A stretch of DNA of 64,000 nt from Paenibacillus_T sp033239625 (GTDB lineage Bacteria; Bacillota; Bacilli; Paenibacillales; Paenibacillaceae), in NCBI RefSeq assembly GCF_033239625.1, contig NZ_BTCK01000003.1, positions 62,001 to 126,000 on the forward strand, given 5' to 3'. The position numbers and the translations under genes are program-made. This document shows, piece by piece, positions 18,157-26,815 of this stretch. The notes under the pieces were generated by a model that worked only from the letters and a program-made list of their open reading frames with translations, made no database searches and was not told the origin of the DNA. Position 1 is the stretch's first letter. Each line of letters begins with the position of its first letter.

Positions 18157-18269
18157 AATGATCCTCTTTCTGTTAATGTCGAGCGGTTAGATCCTGATCC
18201 TGTTGCATGAACTGGCTTTATCGAAAAGCTCGTTCTCTCATTATATGCGATGACGGGCTGTAAGAATAA

Positions 18270-18340
18270 TAAAAAATAGGTCGAAAGTACAAAAAGACCA
18301 ATAAATTTCACCCGAAAGGTGAAACTTTGGCCCTATTTGC
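18270..18340 (-). terminator. Branched terminator of the downstream-facing membrane gene
   Basis: On the minus strand an outer stem (AAATAGG, 18338-18332, with CCTATTT, 18280-18274) encloses a perfect inner hairpin (TTTCACC/GGTGAAA, 18324-18306) and is followed by TTTTTTATTATT. I read it as the terminator of the gene at 18367-18927. Confidence 0.55.
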
Positions 18341-18366
18341 ATGAAGAAAGGTACTAACTGCTTTCA

Positions 18367-18927
18367 TTAGCGGTTTTTTGTTTCATTCGATACGTTCTTC
18401 TGATTGCGCGGCCACAGCGTATAGCTGAAGCTGATAAGAAAGTCGATGCCCAGAATAAGTGTCCAGTATCGGACAATGTCTCGCAAGGTCTCGGTTCGAC
18501 GGTCGTCGTTCACCCACAGCAGCAGGGCAATCAACAGCACGGAGCCAATCGCCCAAGATGCGAGATGCAGGTACCAGCCATGACGTTCCCGCTTGGCATG
18601 ATCCTGACCATACTTGGGCTTCCGCTGCGGAGGCGGGCCAGAGGCGAACCAATGCGCGAAGCGGACATCCGCCCAGCGAATGAGCCGGTGACCATACACG
18701 ATTGAAGCGCCGATGTAGATGGCTGCGATCCCGTGCTCCCAGCCGGCAACTGCTCCGCTTCTCAGGTCGGCAGCAGCTGCGATCAGAAGAATCAGGTCAA
18801 TGATCGGCGTACCAATCAATAGCAGCGCGCCTACCTTAGGCTGTTTCAGTACGTAACGGAAGGTCAGTCCTAAACCGACGAACACCCAGAAGGCGATTTC
18901 ACACCCAACAATTAATGCGGCGATCAA
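18367..18927 (-). CDS. Integral membrane protein, unknown function
   Basis: The start is taken at TTG 18927, seven bases after AAGGAG, giving 186 residues; the in-frame GTG at 18936 overlaps the ribosome site. About five membrane segments: two at the N-terminus (IAALIVGCEIAFWVFVGLGLTF), one near 60, then two after a basic cytoplasmic loop (PPPQRKPKYGQDHAKRERH). It resembles small YmcC-like membrane proteins of Bacilli, but this is not firm. It is divergent from a TetR gene, and two palindromic operators lie between, so it is the likely target of that regulator. Confidence 0.75.
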   Translation of the reverse strand: MIAALIVGCEIAFWVFVGLGLTFRYVLKQPKVGALLLIGTPIIDLILLIAAAADLRSGAVAGWEHGIAAIYIGASIVYGHRLIRWADVRFAHWFASGPPPQRKPKYGQDHAKRERHGWYLHLASWAIGSVLLIALLLWVNDDRRTETLRDIVRYWTLILGIDFLISFSYTLWPRNQKNVSNETKNR

Positions 18928-18944
18928 AGACTCCACTCCTTTTT

Positions 18945-18995
18945 TAACACAACTGTATTATATAGAGCCAGCGTTATTATAGCACAACTGTACTA
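18945..18995. promoter_or_regulatory. Twin 16-bp operators for the adjacent TetR regulator
   Basis: TAACACAACTGTATTA (18945-18960) and TAGCACAACTGTACTA (18980-18995) are two copies of the same palindrome, 35 bp apart, in the space between the divergent membrane protein and TetR genes. Confidence 0.7.
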
Positions 18996-19023
18996 AAAAG
19001 GTGCTTTGATTTATAATAAGGGC

Positions 19024-19617
19024 ATGCCTAAAATCGTCGATCACCAACAACGCAAAGAATTGCTGGCGGAAGCTGCTTGGCGGGTCATTCAACAGGACGG
19101 CCTTGATGGGCTGTCGGTCCGTCGTGTTGCCGATGAAGCGAACCTCTCTTTGGGGGCGCTCCGTCATTATTTTGATACGGTGGATGAGCTGCTCGCTTTC
19201 TCCATGCGGCTCGTCTCGCAGCGAGCCAATGCCCGAATCGAGAGTCTGTCGTTTACAGGCAATGCCCGTGTTGATATCGAGATGGTCATTCACGAGCTCA
19301 TACCGCTCGACGAGGTTCGTCTGGCGGAGGCGCGGGTATGGCTTGCCTTCGCCGGGAAGGCGGTCTCGTCTCCTGCGATAAGAGCGCTCAGCCTGGAGGT
19401 TCATGAGGAGCTCTATTCGGGATTCCGACGGTCGATCGACGTTCTGGTCAGTGCCCAGTTGGTTGATGCGGGCATTGATGTCGAGCTGGAGACGAAGGCG
19501 CTGCATGCGTTCGTGGACGGCTTAGTCGTCCATTGCGCTACGTTTCCAGAGCGGGTGCCGCAGGAGCAGGCGAAGCGAATGGTCTCGTATTATCTCGACG
19601 GCTTGTTCAAGTCGTAA
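19024..19617 (+). CDS. TetR-family transcriptional regulator
   Basis: Starting at ATG 19024, 198 residues. The N-terminal helix-turn-helix is clear: DGLDGLSVRRVADEANLSLGALRHYFDTVDELLAFSM. The rest is the alpha-helical ligand-binding and dimer domain. It probably represses itself and the divergent membrane protein through the twin operators at 18945-18995. The ligand is unknown. A strong hairpin follows the stop. Confidence 0.92.
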   Translation: MPKIVDHQQRKELLAEAAWRVIQQDGLDGLSVRRVADEANLSLGALRHYFDTVDELLAFSMRLVSQRANARIESLSFTGNARVDIEMVIHELIPLDEVRLAEARVWLAFAGKAVSSPAIRALSLEVHEELYSGFRRSIDVLVSAQLVDAGIDVELETKALHAFVDGLVVHCATFPERVPQEQAKRMVSYYLDGLFKS

Positions 19618-19619
19618 AG

Positions 19620-19653
19620 CAACACCGCCAAGCATCGGGCTTTGGCGGTGTTG
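19620..19653 (+). terminator. Terminator after the TetR gene
   Basis: CAACACCGCCAA pairs with TTGGCGGTGTTG, followed by TTTTG. Confidence 0.88.
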
Positions 19654-19774
19654 TTTTGTCATTCGCGGCGAGGTGTCAGGAGCTTCGTTCTTTACTGCAA
19701 TTAAATGGTAGAATCTAGATGAAAATGATAGGATGATACTAATAGGCTGCCGACATGTAGAGGAGGAACGTACA

Positions 19775-20170
19775 ATGAAAGTGAAATTGGAAGGCATTAC
19801 GCTGATCGCGACCGAGGTGGCGGTGCTGGCTGCATTTTATCGAGATGTTATTGGATTCGAAGTTGTTGTAGAGGAAGACCACTACGCAGAGCTTAAGAAC
19901 GAAGGGGTTCGACTCGCGATATGCTCCCGATCGCTCATGGCGGACAATACGCATGGGCACGAATCGTATGGCAGGCCGATTAGCGGACAGGCCGTGGAGC
20001 TCAACTTCGAGTGCGATTCTCCAGAGCAGGTGTATGCGTTATTCGAGCAGTTCGTTGCGCAGGGGGCTGTCGCAGTCGCGGATCCCGTCGTGAAGGATTG
20101 GGGGCATACGACGGGTTTCTTCGCAGATCCCGAAGGCAATATTCATTCGCTGTTTGCGGTAAACCCGTGA
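19775..20170 (+). CDS. VOC-superfamily (glyoxalase-fold) protein
   Basis: 131 residues from ATG 19775, behind GAGGAGG. The two beta-alpha-beta-beta-beta halves of the vicinal oxygen chelate fold are visible: LEGITLIATEVAVLAAFYRDVIGFEVV at the start and DWGHTTGFFADPEGNIHSLF at the end, which carries a likely metal-ligand Glu. The family includes glyoxalases, dioxygenases and drug-binding proteins; the substrate cannot be told. Monocistronic with its own terminator. Confidence 0.88.
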   Translation: MKVKLEGITLIATEVAVLAAFYRDVIGFEVVVEEDHYAELKNEGVRLAICSRSLMADNTHGHESYGRPISGQAVELNFECDSPEQVYALFEQFVAQGAVAVADPVVKDWGHTTGFFADPEGNIHSLFAVNP

Positions 20171-20189
20171 GGGTTAAGCAGCAGCTAAG

Positions 20190-20222
20190 AACGCGAGGCG
20201 TGAATGCCGTCGCGTTTTTTTA
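20190..20222 (+). terminator. Terminator after the VOC gene
   Basis: AACGCGA plus GGC pair with GCC plus TCGCGTT, followed by a T7 tract. Confidence 0.88.
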
Positions 20223-20350
20223 TTGTATTTTAGGGACAAGATTAATCGCACAGCCAAGTAACTTTCGAGCCCCTACTTTCGTCATAGATAACAAACCTTA
20301 TTTTGGAAAAAATGCACTTGGAAAAGGAAGAGAGGAGGAGTCCCATCACG

Positions 20351-22027
20351 ATGAAAATGAAGTACATCCTCATCGCGCTCGTGTTCCTCGCAGCGATCCT
20401 GCAGGCTTGCAGCGAGCAGGGGACGGCTGTTGTCGATAACGAAGCACCACCAGCAGCAGGCGGTATTCCGCTGCCGGCAGACGTTCGCACCATTACCGTG
20501 CTTAATCAGAATGGCGGATCGCATCTTGCGCATACCGACGCTGCCATTGTTGAACGACTGCTGCAAGGGATGAAGGAAGCGAAGCCTTCTTATGTAAGCG
20601 ACCCTGAACAGTCTGGCATTCGATATAAGCTTATTCTATCGGGGAGCGAGGAGAAGCGTACATTCTCCATCAATGATCTTCGATATACGAGCGCGGATGT
20701 GAGCGTCAAGCTGTATGAGGAGGTTTCGGACGGAGGCCCTGCGAAGGCTTGGGCACTTACATCGGCATGGGGGCAGCTTCTAACGCAATTGTCAGTGGAT
20801 GATGGGCCGGATATGATCGTTAAGTCTGACGAGGATAATGACAGCGTTACGCTCATAGCCAATCGAGACATCGATCAGCAATCGGTCAGACTAAGAATCG
20901 AATCCTCCTTGATGGTTACGAGCGACGAGCCTGATGCAGCTGCCGAATATACGGTGAGCATGGTGGATGCGCGCCGAGTTGTTATCCATTTTCCGAACCT
21001 GGCTCAGAAGGAAGTGGTGCAATTCAATTTGAAGGGAGCCAAGACGGATGATGGACAGCCGTTTGTCACGCGTTACTTTGATGGCAGCAATATAGCAACC
21101 ATTCGGCAGGGCGTTGCATGGAGCGGGCTTCGATGGTTGGATACGACGGGAGCCGTCATGCGCGAGCATGGGTTTGATTCAGCGCTGCTCATTGAGCCTG
21201 TGCGCGACGAAGAAGGCAGTGAGCAAGAGCTGCTGATCTACAATGAAGACAAGTCCGTTTATCGATTTCAGCCTGAACAAGGCGAGATTGAAGATATCAC
21301 CATACGGGAATGGCCGAATGATCAGGTTAAGTACATGAGTGAATATGGTGTAAGTACGATTTATTCGTACCCCGACAAACATGATCGTTTCTTTGCAGCT
21401 CAAGGACTCCAGACCGTTTATATAGTGGATCCGAGGGATGGAACGAAGCAGTCGATCTATCAATCGGATCGCCCGATCTACGGGATTGCAGCTTCACCTG
21501 ACGGCAAGCATGTTGCAGTGCTCATGGATACCGAACATATTGGACCGGACGCTGATCTGGTCGTTATCGATGCGAAGGGAAAGGTTGTATCGACATTTGC
21601 GAAAGCGGCTTATATAAACCACAGCGAAGGTTTTCATTTTATCTACCCTGTCAGGTGGACGGACAATCGTACAATAGAGGTTCCTAGAGTCGGTGCAGAC
21701 ATGGAGACAGCTCTGTATGACTATAAGAAAGGATTCAAGTCCAATGGTAAAAGTGCTCCGCTCCCAGAGGATGCACTTAAGCTTCTTCAATCCAAGCTTG
21801 GAGAGCAGGATCTATTCATCGTCCGAGCATTGCCCAAGCCGAATGACGAAGAGGGACGGCATTATGCCGTGAACGTGGCAGGAGCCGGAAGCTACTTGGT
21901 TGATACCGTGGATCAGAAGGTTACCCTGCTCGGTTCTGGGGCCCTGATTAAGTGGACGTCTTCGGGACAACTTATCGTCTGGCATTCGACTGCAGGGAAG
22001 AGCGTGGTGTATATCGGGGTCGATTAA
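20351..22027 (+). CDS. Lipoprotein with a C-terminal beta-propeller-like region
   Basis: 558 residues starting at ATG 20351 (or 20357), behind GAGGAGG. A lipoprotein signal ends in ILQA with Cys20. The first part (about 40-240) is a beta-rich domain of unknown kind. The second half has propeller-like strands, for example IYGIAASPDGKHVAVLMDTE and YIVDPRDGTKQSIYQS, typical of WD40/TolB-like sheets. It should be anchored on the outer face of the membrane. The function is not recognised. A hairpin terminator at 22149-22179 closes the transcript. Confidence 0.8.
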   Translation: MKMKYILIALVFLAAILQACSEQGTAVVDNEAPPAAGGIPLPADVRTITVLNQNGGSHLAHTDAAIVERLLQGMKEAKPSYVSDPEQSGIRYKLILSGSEEKRTFSINDLRYTSADVSVKLYEEVSDGGPAKAWALTSAWGQLLTQLSVDDGPDMIVKSDEDNDSVTLIANRDIDQQSVRLRIESSLMVTSDEPDAAAEYTVSMVDARRVVIHFPNLAQKEVVQFNLKGAKTDDGQPFVTRYFDGSNIATIRQGVAWSGLRWLDTTGAVMREHGFDSALLIEPVRDEEGSEQELLIYNEDKSVYRFQPEQGEIEDITIREWPNDQVKYMSEYGVSTIYSYPDKHDRFFAAQGLQTVYIVDPRDGTKQSIYQSDRPIYGIAASPDGKHVAVLMDTEHIGPDADLVVIDAKGKVVSTFAKAAYINHSEGFHFIYPVRWTDNRTIEVPRVGADMETALYDYKKGFKSNGKSAPLPEDALKLLQSKLGEQDLFIVRALPKPNDEEGRHYAVNVAGAGSYLVDTVDQKVTLLGSGALIKWTSSGQLIVWHSTAGKSVVYIGVD

Positions 22028-22148
22028 GGGGCCCGCCCTCCTGTTTGACTAGTCATAATGCGCACGCCGCTCAGCATATTTATAATTGGTTGTCCTCGGA
22101 CGCGCTGCCGATCCCCCAGCTCGGCGCCGCTTACGTGAATGATGCAGG

Positions 22149-22179
22149 GGCTCTAACCTAGACGGTTGGAGCCTTCTTT
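22149..22179 (+). terminator. Terminator after the lipoprotein gene
   Basis: GGCTCTAACC pairs with GGTTGGAGCC with one wobble around a five-base loop, followed by TTCTTT. Confidence 0.82.
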
Positions 22180-22262
22180 GCGTTATTCAGCACTCGACGA
22201 GATGGAAGAACATGGGTTATATTGAGGTGGATTAGACTAGACCAGCAGAGGAGCGAATATCG

Positions 22263-22808
22263 TTGAACCTGAATATGGAGAGTCTTTACTTGATAGGGGA
22301 ACGACCGGCATACTCGCCTCAGATCGGACATTTGATCGCCATGATGGATTATGCAAGACACACTACGCTGGAAACAGTCCAAGGCCTATCGATGAAAGAG
22401 CTGGACTGCGTCTACGATGAGGAGAGCAACTCGATCGGCGCTTTGCTGATGCATTTTGCCGCTGTCGAGTATTTGTATCAGGTTCATACATTCGAAGAAC
22501 GTCCGCTTAATGAAGAAGAAACAGCGCGCTGGGGCCATGCGCTGGATCTGGGCGAAGCGGGCAGGACGCGTATCAAGGGACATGAGCTGGACTATTATGT
22601 ATCGCTGCTGAATGAGGTACGCAATAAGACGTATGAGCTCTTCCAAGCTAAGACGGATGATTGGTTATATGAGCAGCGGGATTTCTGGTACAACCGGCAG
22701 GCCAATTTCTACTTCATGTGGTTCCATGTTTTCGAGGACGAGATTAATCATAGAGGACAGATTCGCTGGTTGAAGCGAAGGGTTCGAGAGAAGCTGAGCA
22801 AGTCGTAA
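22263..22808 (+). CDS. DinB-family (DUF664-like) protein
   Basis: 181 residues from a TTG start nine bases after GAGGAG. The four-helix bundle and spaced metal ligands of DinB-like proteins are visible: His in QIGHLIAMMDYAR, His in LLMHFAAVEYLYQ, and the C-terminal HVFEDEINHRGQIRWLKRR. Family members include thiol-dependent metalloenzymes and damage-inducible proteins of uncertain role. A second, unrelated DinB gene begins at the right edge of the window. Confidence 0.88.
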   Translation: MNLNMESLYLIGERPAYSPQIGHLIAMMDYARHTTLETVQGLSMKELDCVYDEESNSIGALLMHFAAVEYLYQVHTFEERPLNEEETARWGHALDLGEAGRTRIKGHELDYYVSLLNEVRNKTYELFQAKTDDWLYEQRDFWYNRQANFYFMWFHVFEDEINHRGQIRWLKRRVREKLSKS

Positions 22809-22830
22809 GAGCAGGGCTATGGATCGTAAA

Positions 22831-22862
22831 AAACCGCCGAGCGATATAAGCTCAGGCGGTGT
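22831..22862. terminator. Bidirectional hairpin between convergent genes
   Basis: CCGCC and GAGC pair with GCTC and GGCGG around a short loop; A/T-rich flanks on both sides let it act for both strands. Confidence 0.8.
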
Positions 22863-22873
22863 TTCGTGTGCAG

Positions 22874-23563
22874 TCATTTAATATACACGCTCCCGAACGG
22901 AAGCACCTCGCGCAGGATGCGCTTGATCAAGCCGCCGTCCTGCAGCTGCGCCTCCAGCTCCGCATCGCGGGAGCCGGTCTGGATCAGCACGGGACCCGTC
23001 CCTCGCAGCTCCCATTGGACATTCATATGCTGGCTCGCGAGCTGGTTGCCGTACACCGACAGCTGGATGGACGCCGTGCCCGGATAAGAGATGAGCGCTC
23101 CTGCCTCCACGAACAGCGGCTTGTCCGGCTGAAGCTGCATCGTCATCATATCGCCGGCTGTAATAATGCCGAGCCGCCCGGGTCCGGTGAACCGCATGCG
23201 GGTCAGCTCTTTCGTAATCCAGGCATTCTTTAGCTTCTGTACGATCGTCCTCATCTGCATCCCATCGGTGAAGAACATCACATGCCGCAGGTCGAACAGC
23301 AGGTTGCTCTTCTCGTCGATCTCGACGACCTCCAACGAACAGCCGGCGGGCAGACCGACGACTAGCTCGGACGGGCCTTGGAACTGCGATTGAATCATTC
23401 GACGCTTGTGGTAGATGCGGGCAAGGTTCATTAGCCGATCTTCCCGATGCTGCGGCGAGCCTTGAAAGGCGATGACGGACTTCGGATGGAGCAGATGAAG
23501 CTTGTCCGCTTCTTCGAGCGAGATGTGCACATGTCCGAGCCGTGCGGGTGTTACGATGTTCAT
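22874..23563 (-). CDS. AIM24-family protein
   Basis: 229 residues. The start at ATG 23563 forms an ATGA overlap with the stop of the upstream gene, implying translational coupling. The protein has the TIGR00266/AIM24 beta-sandwich pattern, for example GRLGIITAGDMMTMQLQPDKPLFVEAGALISYPG. In yeast the family affects mitochondrial inner-membrane organisation; its bacterial role is not established. Its strict pairing here with a membrane-anchored coiled-coil protein suggests the two work together at the membrane, which is inference. Confidence 0.85.
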   Translation of the reverse strand: MNIVTPARLGHVHISLEEADKLHLLHPKSVIAFQGSPQHREDRLMNLARIYHKRRMIQSQFQGPSELVVGLPAGCSLEVVEIDEKSNLLFDLRHVMFFTDGMQMRTIVQKLKNAWITKELTRMRFTGPGRLGIITAGDMMTMQLQPDKPLFVEAGALISYPGTASIQLSVYGNQLASQHMNVQWELRGTGPVLIQTGSRDAELEAQLQDGGLIKRILREVLPFGSVYIK

Positions 23564-24021
23564 CCGCTGATCCCGCCTTCGCGGAACGGCCGATGTCTGC
23601 GCCACGATACATGACGCCAGATGCGGATCGCCAGGAAGTAGGCCACGAACAGCGCTGCGACGACGCCGATCGCCACATACACTTTATGTTGAAAAGACGC
23701 CTTCTTCTGCTTCGCCTGCTCCGCCTCTGCCTGAAGTGCCGCGTTCTGCGCCATCAGCTGCTGATTCTGCTCCATTAATTGTCCATTCTGCGCTTGCAGC
23801 TCTTCTTGCTTGCGGGCAAGCTCCTGAGTAGCCTGCTGCGCCTGATCCAGCTGCTCATTCGCGTCCTTATACTGCTGCTCGATCTCGTTAAGCTTGTCCG
23901 GTGCGTTATAAATATCTTGGACACGGCTGATGAAGCTGGCCTCTGCGGGCTCTGCTGACAACGCGTATGTCATAAGGCCGACCATAAATAAAATGCCAAT
24001 CGATTGAATAATAGCGCGCAT
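23560..24021 (-). CDS. Signal-peptide / coiled-coil / single-TM protein coupled to AIM24
   Basis: 153 residues behind AGGAGGT. A signal-like segment (about 1-27, ending near ALSAEPAEA) precedes a long Gln/Glu-rich coiled coil (about 40-105; repeated QELARKQEELQAQNGQLMEQ style heptads). A membrane helix (YVAIGVVAALFVAYFLAI, about 113-131) then precedes a basic cytoplasmic tail (RIWRHVSWRRHRP). It thus probably exposes a coiled-coil rod outside the cell with its tail near the AIM24 protein. No family name is recognised. Confidence 0.82.
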   Translation of the reverse strand: MRAIIQSIGILFMVGLMTYALSAEPAEASFISRVQDIYNAPDKLNEIEQQYKDANEQLDQAQQATQELARKQEELQAQNGQLMEQNQQLMAQNAALQAEAEQAKQKKASFQHKVYVAIGVVAALFVAYFLAIRIWRHVSWRRHRPFREGGISG

Positions 24022-24108
24022 AGGGCAACCTCCTATCCCGACTGCAGTGATGCAATAATCTATTACCTATAATACAGCGAATTTATTAAAAAAGTTGCAG
24101 CATTCGAA

Positions 24109-24146
24109 AAGCCCCTTCGTTTTCCTAATGGAGAACGAAGGGGCTT
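24109..24146 (-). terminator. Terminator of the DUF11 gene
   Basis: AAGCCCCTTCGTT pairs perfectly with AACGAAGGGGCTT; a T run follows on the minus strand. Confidence 0.92.
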
Positions 24147-24161
24147 CTTGTCAATAACCCG

Positions 24162-26603
24162 CTATTCCTCTTCTTCCTTCACCTCGACAACGACTTGATT
24201 CGACTCCTGCTGGAATGACGGTCCGGAAGCGACCACGCGGAATGTAACTTCGGCTTGGTTGGCGACCTTCTCCGGTTCATTAATCTGCTCCGGAACGGCA
24301 AGGAACGTCACGACGATTTCGCCCCCCGGCGCGAGCGGGCCGAGCTCAATATCTTCGGGATTCGCGCCGCGCCGCCTCCGTCCGTTCACCCTCACGCTGT
24401 CCTCCACGAATTGCAGCGGTTTCGGCAGGACATCGACCAATCGCAGGTCGACCAGCTCGGTTCGTCCCGGATTCGCGATAACGATCCGATAGGCGATCGG
24501 ATCGCCCACGGCCACCTCCTGCGGCGATGCTGACTTGGTGACATTGAGCGGCGGCGGGACAACGGCAACCTGATTCGAATCGCTGGTCGGCGGCGCCTCG
24601 ACGGAGACGATCGTTGCAACGTTGCCGATGACGGCGCCATTAGCCGCGTCGATCGGCACGACGAAGGTTCGCTGTATCGTCACGGTCTGCCCGGGGGCAA
24701 GCGAGTCGATCGTTTCGACGACGCCGAGAAGCGGGTCGGTCAGCACGATGCCTGTCAGCGGGATATTGCCCGTATTGGTTGCTTTGATCGTATACGTAAT
24801 CGTATCGCCGGGAGCGGCTGTGGTCCGATCAGCGGTTTTGGCGGCTTCCAGCTTCGGCACTGGCGGCACGATGACAGTGGCGGAAGCCGACACTTGGCCG
24901 GTCTCGTCGGATGATGCGGTAGCGGTATTCACCAGCTGCGTGTTGCCCGTTGTGCCCAGCGGCACCGTGAACGGTACGCGGAAGACGACGGATTCATCCG
25001 ATGGCAGATGCGGAACATTTTGCTCAAAATGAAGCGTAGGGTCCGTCACATTCACATTGGTGAGCGGGGCATTGGATAAGTTCGTTACGGTAATCGTATA
25101 GAAGACCGTCTCTCCTGCTAACGCGGCAGCCCGATCCACGGTCTTCGCAATCGCGAGCTCGTAGATCGGCGGCTCAATCGTAGTAATGACTTCGTTGGAC
25201 GTAATATCCCCTGTGTTGATTTCGCCGCCGGCAATGCTCTGATACTGGAACTCCACAAGCGCTTCGTTCCGAATGACGCCGTCTTCAGGGAAGGAAACAA
25301 CGACGGCCTGATAAGTCACCGTAATCGTCTCGCCGGGCGCAAGAGATCCTAAGTTAATGCCAGTCAGCGGATCGCCGGCCGTCGGGACGCCGTTGACCGC
25401 AAGGCTGCCGGGGACGAACGCCGTATCATTCGGCAGACTGTCCAGCAGGAACATCGCATCGGCGGACACTGTGCCGGAATTGCCGATAACGACCGTATAG
25501 GTCAATGTCTGGCCAAGCTCGGCGGAAGCGGCATCAACCGCTTTCTCGACTGTGATGCGAGGGGAGTTAATGTCAATGTAGATGCCGACCGCAATGACAG
25601 AATAGCCATCATTCGATGTTCGAAGCTGGAAAACGGCGGATGTCTGGTTATTCGTCAGCGTCTGGGAGATGTCCACGTTCGTAATGTCCCAGCTCTGCCT
25701 GCCGCCAACGATTTGCGTTCCCGGTTCTCCATTGATTTGATTGCGATCACCGAACGTTCCTGTTGTATCTAAGTTGCCGCTGTCATCATTAATTTGTGAA
25801 GCGAAGAAGTTGTTAAGGAAGTTGTTCGGCCCGCTAAGCGCCGTTAGGCTGACAGCATCAGGACCGAATGCAACCTGATCGCCTACCTTGTTAGCGTCCC
25901 CGTCCTGCGCGACGAGGGCCATCCGCCCGCTCACCGGACCGGAGACAGGTGTAGCGAAACCGGTCAAAGAGGTAGTGACGGAAGGATCGCTTCCGGCTGC
26001 GATCTCGACAATGCCGACGTTGAGGCTCAAATTGCGAAAAGCCATGTCGGAATCGCTGTAAACGACGCATAACGCCCATCCGCAGCTATTCGCTGTACTG
26101 TTGCCGAAGTCGATATTGCCGACGACGCCCCCAACCGTGTATACGCCAGCTCCACTCTGCTGGATAATGGATGTGACGTTCGCTGAACGAAGGTAGTTGT
26201 CCGTTGCGTTCCGGTGCGAGATTTGTGCAGTGGCCGGATCCGGCGCAATGGCGAACGTCATCCCCTGCGGCGTCGTCAGCGAGACCGATTTGTCGATAAA
26301 AGCGAAATAGTTGTTCGTTCCGCCAGTCACGTTGTACGTACCCGCCCATACAAGCTCTGCATAGAGCACTTCGCTCTCGACTGGCAGGCGCAGAATGGCG
26401 CTCGCGCTGTTGATGTTGAAATCGGATACGGTGCCCGCAGGGTAGCTGCCGAATTGCAGGTTCGTATCGATGGAAGTGAAGGCACCGATATAATCGCGGG
26501 TGCCGGGCACGCCTTCTTGCGACGAGCGGCTAAGGCCAAGCGTATTGCCCGTGAACGTTATCGCTCCGGTGTCGTTGCCGCTGAAACGAAGGACGAATGG
26601 CAT
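24162..26603 (-). CDS. Large DUF11 / CARDB-like repeat surface protein
   Basis: The start is ATG 26603, behind GGCGGTGAT, giving 813 residues. The N-terminal 385 residues form a beta-rich head (VLRFSGNDTGAITFTGNTLGLSRS ... WDITNVDISQTLTNNQTSAVFQLRT). Four DUF11-type repeats follow (about 390-500, 515-610, 620-710 and 715-810), each with SPGETxTYTIxVxNxG-like and PGQTxTxxxxxxVP patterns. There is no signal peptide and no cell-wall anchor, which matches many Paenibacillus and Bacillus DUF11 proteins found on spores or the surface by unknown routes. An extended stalk with a head is the likely shape. Function unknown. Confidence 0.88.
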   Translation of the reverse strand: MPFVLRFSGNDTGAITFTGNTLGLSRSSQEGVPGTRDYIGAFTSIDTNLQFGSYPAGTVSDFNINSASAILRLPVESEVLYAELVWAGTYNVTGGTNNYFAFIDKSVSLTTPQGMTFAIAPDPATAQISHRNATDNYLRSANVTSIIQQSGAGVYTVGGVVGNIDFGNSTANSCGWALCVVYSDSDMAFRNLSLNVGIVEIAAGSDPSVTTSLTGFATPVSGPVSGRMALVAQDGDANKVGDQVAFGPDAVSLTALSGPNNFLNNFFASQINDDSGNLDTTGTFGDRNQINGEPGTQIVGGRQSWDITNVDISQTLTNNQTSAVFQLRTSNDGYSVIAVGIYIDINSPRITVEKAVDAASAELGQTLTYTVVIGNSGTVSADAMFLLDSLPNDTAFVPGSLAVNGVPTAGDPLTGINLGSLAPGETITVTYQAVVVSFPEDGVIRNEALVEFQYQSIAGGEINTGDITSNEVITTIEPPIYELAIAKTVDRAAALAGETVFYTITVTNLSNAPLTNVNVTDPTLHFEQNVPHLPSDESVVFRVPFTVPLGTTGNTQLVNTATASSDETGQVSASATVIVPPVPKLEAAKTADRTTAAPGDTITYTIKATNTGNIPLTGIVLTDPLLGVVETIDSLAPGQTVTIQRTFVVPIDAANGAVIGNVATIVSVEAPPTSDSNQVAVVPPPLNVTKSASPQEVAVGDPIAYRIVIANPGRTELVDLRLVDVLPKPLQFVEDSVRVNGRRRRGANPEDIELGPLAPGGEIVVTFLAVPEQINEPEKVANQAEVTFRVVASGPSFQQESNQVVVEVKEEEE

Positions 26604-26760
26604 GGAATCACCGCCTATTCTGCATAGCTTCTTCGTATCAGGTATATGCATAGCAGCTCGGCACCATGTTCCATTAAAAGTGCAGCACTCGCGATTAGCT
26701 TCGGCGTCTCTGAGGCACTCTATCCACAAAAGCCGAGACGGGGTGCTTTGTGAATAATAG

Positions 26761-26790
26761 AAGAACGCTTCCCAGCGCTGGGAAGCGTTC
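26761..26790 (-). terminator. Perfect 30-bp palindrome, terminator of the TetR gene
   Basis: AGAACGCTTCCCAGC is followed immediately by its exact reverse complement, a 15-bp stem with no spacer. On the minus strand TTCT follows. It lies between the TetR stop and the DUF11 promoter region. Confidence 0.8.
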
Positions 26791-26815
26791 TTTGTGTTCC
26801 GTACAACAACACCGC

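Noticed and set aside
18270..18385. Possible cyclic di-GMP (GEMM) riboswitch near the PAS-GGDEF gene
   Set aside because: CGAAAG and an AAATAGG/CCTATTT closing stem recall such RNAs, but the conserved GGACGCAAAGCC segment is missing. The minus-strand reading with a terminal T run explains it as a terminator for the 18367-18927 gene.
22878..23678. A 266-codon minus-strand frame overlapping the AIM24 gene
   Set aside because: The AIM24 frame matches a known family and is coupled to its neighbour; this second frame is Arg/Ala/Ser-rich without motifs.
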